From Trachipleistophora hominis (taxonomy: Eukaryota > Microsporidia > Pleistophoridae): 10,893 bases of DNA. The translations under genes and the position numbers were made by a program. Positions 1-6,520 of this stretch are shown here, piece after piece. The stretch lies in assembly GCA_000316135.1 (NCBI GenBank), contig JH994040.1:6575-17467 (forward strand), read 5' to 3'. Position 1 is the stretch's first letter. Each line of letters begins with the position of its first letter. The notes under the pieces are model-generated. The model saw nothing but the letters and a program-made list of their open reading frames with translations, had not been told where the DNA came from and made no database searches.

Positions 1-184
1 TGTTCTCGTTCACAGATACTGGCAGTTTCATAACATTGTGAAGTGTTCTTCCATCAATCAAGTCGGCTGCTATGCCTGTTGTAGCTGTTGGAATGACAAT
101 TCCCATGAAACGATGGCTGAATAGGCCATGGTAGGTTCCAGCGTGCAGGGAAGAGCACGTTAAATATACGTGTGTGAATGTTGA
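1..184 (-). pseudogene. Pif1/Helitron-type DNA helicase fragment, decayed, runs off left edge
   Basis: Reading the minus strand from 184 down to 2 gives one open frame of about 60 codons that continues past the window edge. It contains GIVIPTATTGIAADL, then DGRTLHNVMKLPV. This is the block that follows the Walker A loop in Pif1-family helicases, including those of Helitron transposons (general form A-x-T-G-I-A-A-x-L-L-x-G-G-R-T-x-H-S-x-F-K-L-P). The Walker A loop (GxGKT/S) that should lie some 20-25 residues earlier is absent: that place reads HAGTYHGLF, with no GKT. A TAA at 185-187 closes the frame upstream and the only ATG is internal (104-106). I infer a decayed copy of a mobile or domesticated helicase. 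The rest of the protein, if present, is outside the window. Family call fairly firm; Helitron versus cellular Pif1 cannot be decided here. Confidence 0.6.
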
Positions 185-200
185 TTAATTAATTAATTAA
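181..200. repeat. short AT microsatellite (TTAA/AATT units)
   Basis: The sequence ttgattaattaattaattaa is about four tandem taat units. It lies directly upstream of the helicase fragment and supplies the stop that closes its frame. It is simple low-complexity sequence. Confidence 0.6.
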
Positions 201-482
201 ATATATGTCTTCAAAAAAAGGCAAAAATGGCTGCTGAATGAATCTGAGAAGATGGAAATTTCATAATATCTTATGTTTTTTACTTATTACGGAAATATAC
301 AATGGTTTTCCTGATTTTCTTCTTGAATTGACTAGTCATTTTATGAGTTCTCTTTTTACTATTACGATTTTTCTGCTTAAAAGTTAGTTTAGTTAACACG
401 TCACACATCTCCACACACCAAACAAACTTGATTATTACGATGATGATTTGACAAAGCTCTTAGAAGGGGGCCTTACGTAGAC
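201..482. other. AT-rich spacer, no intact gene
   Basis: Between the helicase relic and the integrase relic there is no frame longer than about 50 codons. A plus-strand frame of 49 codons from an ATG at 238 (MNLRRWKFHNI...) ends at 385-387. It has no family resemblance that I recognise and lacks a C-run before its ATG. I regard the stretch as non-coding or as unrecognisable transposon remains. Confidence 0.4.
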
Positions 483-671
483 TTCATATCCACAATCTAC
501 AGTATTCAGTAACGCTAGCAGTGGATACTTATCTTGGATGTATTGTGGGTGTTTGAGCTGGTATCATTGACAGCTCGGAAAACAAATAATTGATCCTTCA
601 TGAATCAATGATCGTTCAAGGCCACGATCGGTGCTTAGCGCACTAGGAAAGTTTATTTAGTGTACGAGAAA

Positions 672-750
672 GTATGAGGTGTTAATTAAACAGACTTTCC
701 AGCAAGAAAATAGTTTAACAAAGTTGAAGGTTAAAATGTTCAAGTGACTA
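672..750. repeat. dispersed repeat, copy A
   Basis: Positions 676-692 (gaggtgttaattaaaca) are identical to 6391-6407, and the following 20 or so bases remain similar (a ttc core and an agaaaa run). Further on, tcaagtga at 740-747 resembles the tcgggtgaa core of copies B and C at a comparable distance. The copy lies between the first and second Asp motifs of the decayed integrase, so it may be a secondary insertion. Confidence 0.45.
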
Positions 751-814
751 CATCGAAATAATAATCATTTGTGTCAACATTTAATTTAAACCATAAACCT
801 TAAATGTTCAAGTG
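734..814. repeat. 13-bp direct repeat (aaatgttcaagtg)
   Basis: The 13-mer at 734-746 recurs exactly at 802-814, 68 bases on. Between them, aacattta (776-783) is the inverse complement of taaatgtt (801-808). The arrangement could be a partial tandem duplication of the end of repeat copy A, or flanking duplication from an insertion. Confidence 0.5.
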
Positions 815-1020
815 GACATATTAACATAGACAATTTCAAGGTACCCGAGATTTCAATCCATGATGAAGGAATTGAGTTAACTAATATCAAACAAAAAAGC
901 GCGGCATGGCATATTTTGTAGGGTGAGATTGGAAGTGTTGACCTTATATCCTCTCATTGGCACATATACTGTGCGTAGGCAGATGGTTCAGATGAAATCA
1001 TTTCAATAAAAATTACATGG

Positions 1021-1146
1021 TTTTTTGTATTATCTAAAACTGATGCGATTTCCCGTGAATATGAAAGTTTAATACGCCGGCATTTAGCAGAAATGTTGGT
1101 TAGAGATTCATAAATCAAAGGCTTTGGCAATATTTAGCCTCTGTGA
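1021..1146 (+). pseudogene. possible relic frame, unassigned
   Basis: One plus-strand frame is open from 979 to 1110 and reads, after the integrase blocks, LSKTDAISREYESLIRRHLA, with a charged composition typical of real protein. It ends at a TAA (1111-1113) and has no credible start. It may be the tail of the retroelement or part of another element. I do not recognise its family. Confidence 0.2.
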
Positions 1147-1332
1147 ACCAGAGGAGTGCGTATAAAATTGTTAGATGAAAGAAAAATTGCAATTATCCTT
1201 ACTAAACAAAGTTTATTAGAAATACAATGTTTTTGTCTCTTAATGAGCATTAGAGTGGCAGTGGTTGGTAGCCAATAGAAACGTACGATTTTATAAAAGA
1301 TGTTTGGAAACGAGTCATACAGATTTGTAATA
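1147..1332 (+). pseudogene. possible Tc1/mariner-type transposase N-terminus, decayed
   Basis: The frame from 1147 is open for 43 codons and begins TRGVRIKLLDERKIAIILTK. Tc1/mariner transposases start similarly, with an R-G-x-x-L segment followed by the first helix of a paired-type DNA-binding domain. After a TAG at 1276 the same frame continues with KRTIL, a stop, and KMFGNESY, which resembles the F-L-K-N-P-x-x-Y-G stretch that follows the helix-turn-helix in that family. Three in-frame stops fall before 1340 and no DDE catalytic part follows. Weak assignment; chance resemblance is possible. Confidence 0.25.
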
Positions 1333-1574
1333 AGAAGTTAAAGCATTTCGATGCCAATGAACAATAACAGGGTCATTGCAAGGTTTGTTTGTTAGTCTAC
1401 ACGTCTAAGATGGTATTGAGCCATGTAATTTTGCAGAATCTGCATAGTAACGGTTGTACATGTGCCATTATTCGTTTATATTACATAACGATTCGTATAT
1501 CTCATTGATGTGTTATACTTTGCGTTTCAACATCCTCGTCCCTGTAAACAGTTCTAAATTGGTGCGTAATTATA
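1333..1574. other. upstream region of the gamma-tubulin complex gene
   Basis: No coding frame, RNA gene or repeat was recognised. The stretch is AT-rich and should hold the promoter and leader of the gene at 1582. No clear TATA-like box can be singled out in this background. Confidence 0.4.
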
Positions 1575-1580
1575 CCCCCC
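1575..1580 (+). promoter_or_regulatory. C-run start signal before the GCP gene
   Basis: Six cytosines sit one base before the ATG at 1582 in otherwise AT-rich DNA. Microsporidian genes commonly carry a CCC or GGG motif within a few bases of the start codon. The same kind of motif precedes the FEN1 and SHMT starts here. Confidence 0.65.
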
Positions 1581-1581
1581 T

Positions 1582-3357
1582 ATGTTCAACCTCGCTGAAA
1601 AGCTGTTCTTTAGAAAGATAACAGGACAAAGCAACCAATTGCCCGTCAGTAATGCAACATTAGAACGGGCTGTGCTCAACGATGTCTTCTTCTTTCTCTG
1701 TGGTCTTAACACATGCAACATAAAATACCATGATAACGCGGATATTCTTGTCAATCCTGCGTATGTAAATGCAAACGTTTTGAAGGCTGTTCGAAAGCTC
1801 GGCTTACAGATAAAATCATTCGAAAAATATATTTTTGAGAATGAGTACTGCAGTGATTCACTTAAAAGGATTTTATCCAACGAAATTGAGGAGAAGCTCA
1901 ACCAATTTCAGCTTTTTTTAGTTTCCCTTAGAGGAAAAGTGCAGAGCATCGAGGATCTGCTGATAAAACTATCTGATTATATCGACCTGTTCAACGAAAT
2001 GGAGCGTATTGTGAATATAGTACATGAAAAGAACGGAGACGAGATAATAAATGTTGTAAAAGAGAGGAAGGATAAAATGGTACATTTTAACACCTTTTAT
2101 GACAATCTTATACAAAGATTTGCAATAGATATTAATCAGAGGATCAATCTGTTTATTTGCCACGGAATCATTAAGACTCCCTTCTTCATGGTAAAAGAGA
2201 GCGACACATTCAATTTTGATGAGAAGTTTTTCACAAACAAGTTCTTTTTGGAGAGCACACATGTCCCTTTTTATCTCAGAAGTAGCAAACTTGTTCTTGA
2301 ATGCGGTTTGTATAGCAATCTGATCAGAACAGTAAGAGCGTCAGTAGAAAATCAGGACGAAACAATGGACTTGCAAAACGACTTCTACGATATTATGCAT
2401 GGCACGCCTTCGTTCAACCAGACAAAGAAGAAAGACGTAAAAATTACGGTTGATAGAATCGATACGGAAGTAAGAAATTTTAATGAGCCCGCAAGCAACG
2501 ATTCGTATCATAACGATGAGGTAATTTCAAATATTCTCCCTTATGAGTATGTCGTTAGACAGCATAGACATAAATACAGGTTGTTAAACGATTTATGCCT
2601 GAGGTATTTTGAAAATGAGTGGGCCAATATAAGGGATTACTTATTTCTGATGAACAGCGCCTTTTTCACCGATGTACTAAGCGAAATTAACGAAAACATA
2701 CTCGACAATTCAAAGAAAAATGTTCTAAAAATCAACAGGATGGTTAGTGGCACGAATATTTCGTTTTACATCGCAAAAAACAGTATAATTACGATAATCA
2801 GCAAAATCTTGAATTTGGAATTGAACTACGATCTTGATGAAGAACTGTGTATATTAGACGGTCTCTCTATTGAGTACAAACCAAATCATGTTTTTCAGCT
2901 GTTTTTTTCTAAAAAGAACATCGATGAGCTTGAACTTGTTTTCAGGATGCTATTCACGCTATTCGTTATCAATTTCAGCATCGTAAGAGATAATCGTAGT
3001 ACTTTCAGCAATCTGATCCTTACACTAAATAATTTTCTGGTATCATCGTTCTACACTAACAATATTCTAAAGGAAATTCTTCAGATGCAGATTAATGATT
3101 TAAACTCGTGTGTCAGCAGAATTAATGAGCTCATAAGGCTTTCTCTACGTGATCTTTACATAACATCCTTTAATGTGTTCAAAATACTTGGATCTTACTT
3201 CGTTTTGTGTTTTAAATACATAAAATACAAGAAAGAAGATTGTGAAGGATTGAAGAAAGTCATTCTCGATTTAAATACAGTGATAGATAATGAGAATTAC
3301 AACATATTCCTTGCAAATCTACTGTATAGGATGAAGAAACATATTGTTAAAGAGTAA
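1582..3357 (+). CDS. gamma-tubulin complex component, Spc97/GCP2-like
   Basis: A 591-residue protein that should bind gamma-tubulin and nucleate microtubules at the spindle plaque. The N-terminal half (about 28-255) follows the GRIP1 pattern. ILVNPAYVNANVLKAVRKLG lies near 55-74, a G-I-I-x-x-P-F-F block at 195-202 matches the family's G-x-x-x-D-P-Y-x-E-F segment, and VPFYLRSSKLVLECGLYSNL at 228-247 matches its I-P-S-F-L...A-x-K-I-L-x-x-G-K-x-L-N segment. A charged linker (about 255-325) leads to the GRIP2 half (about 335-590), with LSIEYKPNHVFQLFFSKKNI near 428-447. The G-I-I motif and the VFRMLF segment favour GCP2/Spc97 over GCP3/Spc98, but tentatively. The length is well below the 800-900 residues of fungal and animal GCP2, as expected of reduced microsporidian proteins. 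The start is fixed by the C-run directly before the ATG. It is convergent with FEN1. Confidence 0.8.
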   Translation: MFNLAEKLFFRKITGQSNQLPVSNATLERAVLNDVFFFLCGLNTCNIKYHDNADILVNPAYVNANVLKAVRKLGLQIKSFEKYIFENEYCSDSLKRILSNEIEEKLNQFQLFLVSLRGKVQSIEDLLIKLSDYIDLFNEMERIVNIVHEKNGDEIINVVKERKDKMVHFNTFYDNLIQRFAIDINQRINLFICHGIIKTPFFMVKESDTFNFDEKFFTNKFFLESTHVPFYLRSSKLVLECGLYSNLIRTVRASVENQDETMDLQNDFYDIMHGTPSFNQTKKKDVKITVDRIDTEVRNFNEPASNDSYHNDEVISNILPYEYVVRQHRHKYRLLNDLCLRYFENEWANIRDYLFLMNSAFFTDVLSEINENILDNSKKNVLKINRMVSGTNISFYIAKNSIITIISKILNLELNYDLDEELCILDGLSIEYKPNHVFQLFFSKKNIDELELVFRMLFTLFVINFSIVRDNRSTFSNLILTLNNFLVSSFYTNNILKEILQMQINDLNSCVSRINELIRLSLRDLYITSFNVFKILGSYFVLCFKYIKYKKEDCEGLKKVILDLNTVIDNENYNIFLANLLYRMKKHIVKE

Positions 3358-4024
3358 AGTGTCGTTTCTTTTGTTGAGCAGGTAGACTGCAAGTAAATAC
3401 TTTGCATTCATCTTTTACTGTGATCAGACCGAACCTCCTTACATTTAATAAGTTCTACATTTCCAAGCAATTTCAAAGAATAACTCATTTTTCATTTATT
3501 TTTGGCACATTTTTTACTGATAAGGCTGCCCATTCACATCTTTATTAAATAACGTATCCTAAAACCACAGTATTTTTTTATACACTTACATTTTATAATT
3601 GGTGTAATATACCGTACATCTGATAGGAGAAAGCAATGCTGGTTTATTGTTTACTGTTCTAGAACATAAATTTTCATATCAAATACGTTCTTTAATACAC
3701 TCATATTCTAATCAACGTGTACTAACTCGTTGTTTTAGTGTAAAAGATTAAAAAAACTTGTTTGACCTATTTATATTTCTGTAAATTCATCGTATACATG
3801 TCTCCGCTACCAACGGTTGAAAGGAAACAATACGATAGGACTTCGCATATCTAAGGAGTTAAGCAAGTAATACAGGCGTTTTGAAGGGTTAGAAACTAAT
3901 GTTTTACCATTAAAGCTATGTTTGAAGATAAGTGCCTGTTTTATGTGGCACAGTGTAAAAATTTGGGCCAATTCTTCAATTTCGTACGTGGATAACCGAA
4001 AAATGTAGGTCTTTTGAATTAAAC
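3358..4024. other. convergent intergenic spacer, no gene seen
   Basis: About 670 bases separate the facing 3' ends of the GCP and FEN1 genes. Frames are short on both strands. A minus-strand stretch near 3445-3545 reads through as short peptide pieces (KDVNGQPYQ, MKNELFFEIAWKCRTY) broken by stops, possibly very old coding debris, with no family recognised. No tRNA or other RNA gene was found. Confidence 0.45.
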
Positions 4025-4030
4025 TTTATT
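4025..4030 (-). terminator. AATAAA signal overlapping the FEN1 stop codon
   Basis: On the minus strand the bases read AATAAA, and the TAA inside this hexamer is the FEN1 stop codon (4026-4028). Polyadenylation signals overlapping or abutting the stop codon are known from microsporidia and imply a very short 3' untranslated region. Confidence 0.55.
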
Positions 4031-5033
4031 TTGATTTCTTTTTGAACATATCGCTTAACCTGCTCTGCTCTTTTTTATTCCTGCACTTTTCGTACCGATC
4101 TAAACCGTTGTTAATCCGTCGTTCATCGAAATTCTTCTCCTTGAGAAATTCAAACACTTTATTGCGATCATATTTCTGCCAATCAATCCCTACAAATCCA
4201 ACTTCTACGTTATTTTTCATGTTTAAAAAAGTTTCTCTTGCTTTTTCGTACTCGTAATCGGTAACCTGTAGCTCTTTCACGATATTCTCGATACTTCTGT
4301 GCTTCCTTATCAATGTTTCAGCTTTCATGGGGCCTATTCCCTTGATGGTTCCCGCGTAGTCGCACCCTAAAAGGATACATAGATCCACAAATTCATCAAA
4401 TTCTAGCTTCATGTCCCTGAGGATTTCATCAAGCCTGTATTCAGCCACAGAATCTTTCACAAAGTTTTTCAAAAGCACTGGGGCTCTAAAACACAAGGCA
4501 TCCATGTCCTCAGTACACACATAATCCACGATTCCTTTCCGGCACAGCGCTGCACAGAAAGCTTCCGCTTCATTCTCTGATATTGTATATGCCACTCCCA
4601 TTGCATCCAGAAGCGATTTAATATCATCCGTGTGCTCTTTTCCTATTTTAAGCTTTCTCTTATCGTACTTCTCCATTTTTACCTTGTCCATCTGTTCTTC
4701 AGCCTCTGAATACTTTTCAGCTGCATCTTTTCTGCGCTCGTTTCTTCTGGCAATTTCCTCACTCTTCACCTGAGGAGGTTTCCCGTCAAAAACGAACAGT
4801 GGTTTGATGCCAATTTCAGCTAAATTTATAATTTTGTAGAAAAATCCGCTTATATGAGATGTACTTGAACTGTTGTGCGCCAGCTGAGCGCCGTCTGAAC
4901 GAATAGCAACCAGATACTGGTATGTCAGGAGACTAGCATCAAATGCCATTTTTTTAGTTCGATAAAACGAAAGTGGGTGCTCGGCCGGCCGGTAATATTT
5001 TTTTATTACCTTTGTTAGATTATGAATGCCCAT
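4026..5033 (-). CDS. FEN1: flap endonuclease 1 (FEN1/Rad27)
   Basis: A 335-residue structure-specific nuclease that cuts 5' flaps during Okazaki-fragment maturation and long-patch base excision repair in the nucleus. It begins with the invariant MGI, whose Gly2 becomes the mature N-terminus that contacts DNA. The N-region (about 1-100) has D32 in AFDAS and D83 in FVFDGKPP. The I-region (about 130-240) has E155 and E157 in NEAEA, D176 and D178 in CTEDMDAL, and D225 in LLGCDY. All seven two-metal acidic ligands are therefore present. The helix-two-turn-helix reads IKGIGPMKA (230-238). The C-terminus carries a PCNA-interacting box, QSRLSDMF (323-330), with Met at the first of the two usual aromatic positions, followed by a basic tail. 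It is shorter than human FEN1 (380), mostly at the C-terminus. The start is supported by MGI and by the C-rich motif just upstream. Confidence 0.97.
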   Translation of the reverse strand: MGIHNLTKVIKKYYRPAEHPLSFYRTKKMAFDASLLTYQYLVAIRSDGAQLAHNSSSTSHISGFFYKIINLAEIGIKPLFVFDGKPPQVKSEEIARRNERRKDAAEKYSEAEEQMDKVKMEKYDKRKLKIGKEHTDDIKSLLDAMGVAYTISENEAEAFCAALCRKGIVDYVCTEDMDALCFRAPVLLKNFVKDSVAEYRLDEILRDMKLEFDEFVDLCILLGCDYAGTIKGIGPMKAETLIRKHRSIENIVKELQVTDYEYEKARETFLNMKNNVEVGFVGIDWQKYDRNKVFEFLKEKNFDERRINNGLDRYEKCRNKKEQSRLSDMFKKKSK

Positions 5034-5040
5034 GGCGGGG
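5034..5040 (-). promoter_or_regulatory. C-rich start signal before FEN1
   Basis: The minus strand reads CCCCGCC immediately before the ATG at 5033. It is comparable with the C-runs at the GCP and SHMT starts and fits the microsporidian CCC-type start motif. The upstream 267 bases to the end of the next gene are AT-rich and hold nothing else that I can identify. Confidence 0.6.
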
Positions 5041-5300
5041 TTGGCGGTGGAGAAATTATATGTAGAACGTAAATCATCGAAAATGTCATTCTGGTCTATG
5101 TAGGGTTAAGAAGCAGGACAAAACCACACGCACAGCGATTATTAAGACCAAATGTGTTTTTATAGTCACTTAGATGTTATTACCAATGTTTACTTGGTAG
5201 ATACACCAAATTTTATCTCAGAGAAAGAAAGTGTTCCAAGTAAAATTGCAAGTCGAATCTCTAAAAGATTTTTAATTAAGCTTGAGCAGCACCAACATGT

Positions 5301-5573
5301 TTATCTTCTGTAACATTCAAACATGCAATTCATCAGCTCACTTTCTCTCATTCGCTCCATTTCTTTTCTTTTTTCTTCAACAAATAGGCTCAGGTCCAAA
5401 AATTCCTTCATAAATTCTTCTCTTCCTGCACATTCCTTCAGCACGCAAATACGTTTCCTAATATTTATGTCTTTCGATATACCAAGTGTCTGACACCGCA
5501 CAAAAATACTTTTCAGGTCGTTAAGGTCAAACTCAGTGCGTTCTTTAGTATTGAGGGGAGGCGGTATTATCAT
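5301..5573 (-). CDS. hypothetical 90-residue cysteine-containing helical protein
   Basis: I do not recognise the family. The protein opens MIIPPPLNTKERTEFDLNDL and is hydrophilic and probably mostly helical. A charged segment at about 52-80 (EEF..., VEEKRKEMERMRESE) could form a short coiled coil. Five cysteines lie at 27, 43, 48, 83 and 87, in CX4C and CX3C pairs. This is neither a standard twin CX3C or CX9C motif nor a clear zinc finger. No signal peptide or membrane segment is seen. The composition, rich in E, K, R and D, looks like real coding sequence. Unlike its neighbours it has no C-run before the ATG; instead a C-rich block lies 10-20 bases inside the frame. The next in-frame ATG is at residue 55, so the first is kept. 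It is in tandem with FEN1 downstream, but the 267-base gap argues against a shared transcript. Confidence 0.6.
   Translation of the reverse strand: MIIPPPLNTKERTEFDLNDLKSIFVRCQTLGISKDINIRKRICVLKECAGREEFMKEFLDLSLFVEEKRKEMERMRESELMNCMFECYRR
5554..5563 (-). promoter_or_regulatory. C-rich block just inside the 90-residue gene
   Basis: The minus strand reads CCGCCTCCCC about 10-20 bases after the ATG at 5573, encoding the Pro-Pro-Pro stretch. In the other minus-strand genes here a similar block sits just before the ATG. It may simply be coding, or the motif position may have shifted relative to the start. Confidence 0.3.
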
Positions 5574-6390
5574 TTGTTTTATTTTGTTTGTTTTCGATTT
5601 AAATTTGTTACATCATACTTGTGTTTCTTTGGTGATTGATGATCTTTTGGATTGGAATGACAGCACGTAGCCAAAAAAAGGAAATAAACGATGTTTTTAG
5701 ACCCTATATATTCAAAACATATGTAATATACGATGTAGATGTGTTTATTTTTTCGTTACAAAAAAATAGACAACTTTGCTCTAATTTATTGTATTCGTTC
5801 CCGATACCGTGTCAGTATAGTGTTTATAGACTTTATCGCTTAAATTGGTGCTAAAATAGTCTCTCCTCTACAAGTCTATCCCATAATATTTTTTTAAAAA
5901 AACGCGTTAATTCATTAACACATTCATCTCACAGTCTTTACAAACACTTGACCATTTCGAGTGATTATATGTTGAGCAAATCTAAATTTTAAACAAACGC
6001 CACATTTATACCGAATAATCAGACAAATCTATTAGCATCTAAGGAAATGGTCGGTAGATAGATATTAAAAGCTCGATCACAGGAGTAATACTGCATATTA
6101 GTAATGAGTAAATAATATTTTTAGGTGATAATAAAATTCATTTATTTACATTATTCCCCATGTGCATATTAGGAATCGTTTAGGAACCACCTTTTGTGCC
6201 ATTTTTCTTAGCTAAAAGTGTCTTTATCAGTTTTCACTATCTCATACCTCTCATGTCAACAATAAATTAATATCCTTTTAATGAAAATAATAATTAAATA
6301 AATACACTCGATTTATTGTCAATACTAATTTTGTAGGTAGGAAGGATTTCTCACAAGTTAAAAGGTTCTCTTGCCTGTGTGAGGAACTGC
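5574..6390. other. AT-rich intergenic region with transposon debris
   Basis: This is the spacer between the divergent-side start of the 90-residue gene and the repeat downstream of SHMT. A plus-strand frame of 71 codons from an ATG at 5639 ends at 5854. It has no C-run, no recognisable family and an AT-driven composition, so I do not call it a gene. The only recognisable content is the zinc-ribbon relic at 5889-6016, listed separately. No tRNA was found. Confidence 0.4.
5889..6016 (-). pseudogene. frameshifted zinc-ribbon relic, possibly from a transposase
   Basis: On the minus strand one frame reads YKCGVCLKFRFAQHIITRNG, continuing QVF. A second frame, overlapping at the end, reads VCKDCEMNV and then stops. 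Joined in thought by a single frameshift, the pair has the form CX2C, about 17 residues, CX2C, with an R-N-G-Q-x-F lead-in to C-K-D-C. That layout is typical of zinc ribbons at the start of IS-type and MULE-type transposases. The cysteine codons lie at 5993-6004 and 5931-5942. No start codon and no catalytic domain follow, so this can only be a relic, and chance cannot be excluded. Confidence 0.3.
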
Positions 6391-6494
6391 GAGGTGTTAA
6401 TTAAACAAACCTTCAACTTAGAAAAAAAGTTCTTTTGTCAGCAACGAATAATCTTTCGGGTGAAATTAACAAATATTATGTGACCAGCAATTTA
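6391..6494. repeat. dispersed repeat, copy B (most complete)
   Basis: The left part (6391-6407, gaggtgttaattaaaca, and about 20 following bases) matches copy A at 676. The right part (6453-6464, ctttcgggtgaa, and the next 30 bases to caattta at 6494) matches copy C at 9378-9419 without gaps, 29 of 42 bases identical. An acgaata block before the core is also shared with copy C. It ends 26 bases beyond the SHMT stop codon, so it probably forms part of that gene's 3' region. Confidence 0.55.
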
Positions 6495-6520
6495 TAATAC
6501 CTGTAACTTAGAGCAACGTT

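Larger units (their letters stand above)
483..1020 (+). pseudogene. decayed LTR-retrotransposon-type integrase (rve/DDE core), frameshifted and interrupted
   Basis: Three integrase-core motifs occur in the right order on the plus strand, in shifting frames. Around 522-582 one frame reads WILILDVLWVFELVSLTARK, matching the first catalytic Asp block (x-x-x-D-x-F-S-R-F-x-E-x-x-x-L). At 841-891 a second frame reads VPEISIHDEGIELTNIK, matching the P-x-x-I-x-S-D-x-G-x-E-F block with the second Asp at 862-864. At about 938-1000 a third frame reads LTLYPLIGTYTVRRQMVQM, with the spacing of the Y-x-P-x-G-N-x-x-x-E-R block; the catalytic Glu position reads Arg. Stops are frequent. The first two Asp codons are about 108 codons apart instead of roughly 55-60, an excess that matches the dispersed repeat lying between them. 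No LTRs, reverse transcriptase or gag were found. Assigned by eye; a profile search would settle it. Confidence 0.5.

Noticed and set aside
555..643. Four consecutive short hairpins (555-576, 589-609, 610-629, 631-643) that hinted at a structured RNA or tRNA
   Set aside because: Stem and loop sizes do not fit a tRNA cloverleaf, no A or B box matches, and the stems are only 4-6 bp. The stretch overlaps the integrase relic, so chance is the simpler explanation.
435..1500. A minus-strand frame that stays nearly open for about 350 codons with scattered stops
   Set aside because: Its composition is rich in S, L, I, F and C and poor in charged residues, like the antisense shadows of the known genes here, and it shows no family motifs. 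The plus strand carries the charged, motif-bearing frames instead.
1554..1901. Minus-strand frame opposite the start of the GCP gene
   Set aside because: It is an antisense shadow of the GCP coding region; the same applies to the other frames lying opposite FEN1, SHMT and the mannosyltransferase.
3425..3440. Minus-strand aggttcggtct as a possible tRNA B box
   Set aside because: It departs from the B-box consensus in its second half, and no A box or acceptor-stem pairing is found around it.
5639..5854. 71-codon plus-strand frame as a gene
   Set aside because: No C-run, no recognisable domain, AT-driven composition (F, Y, I, N rich), and no upstream or downstream continuity.
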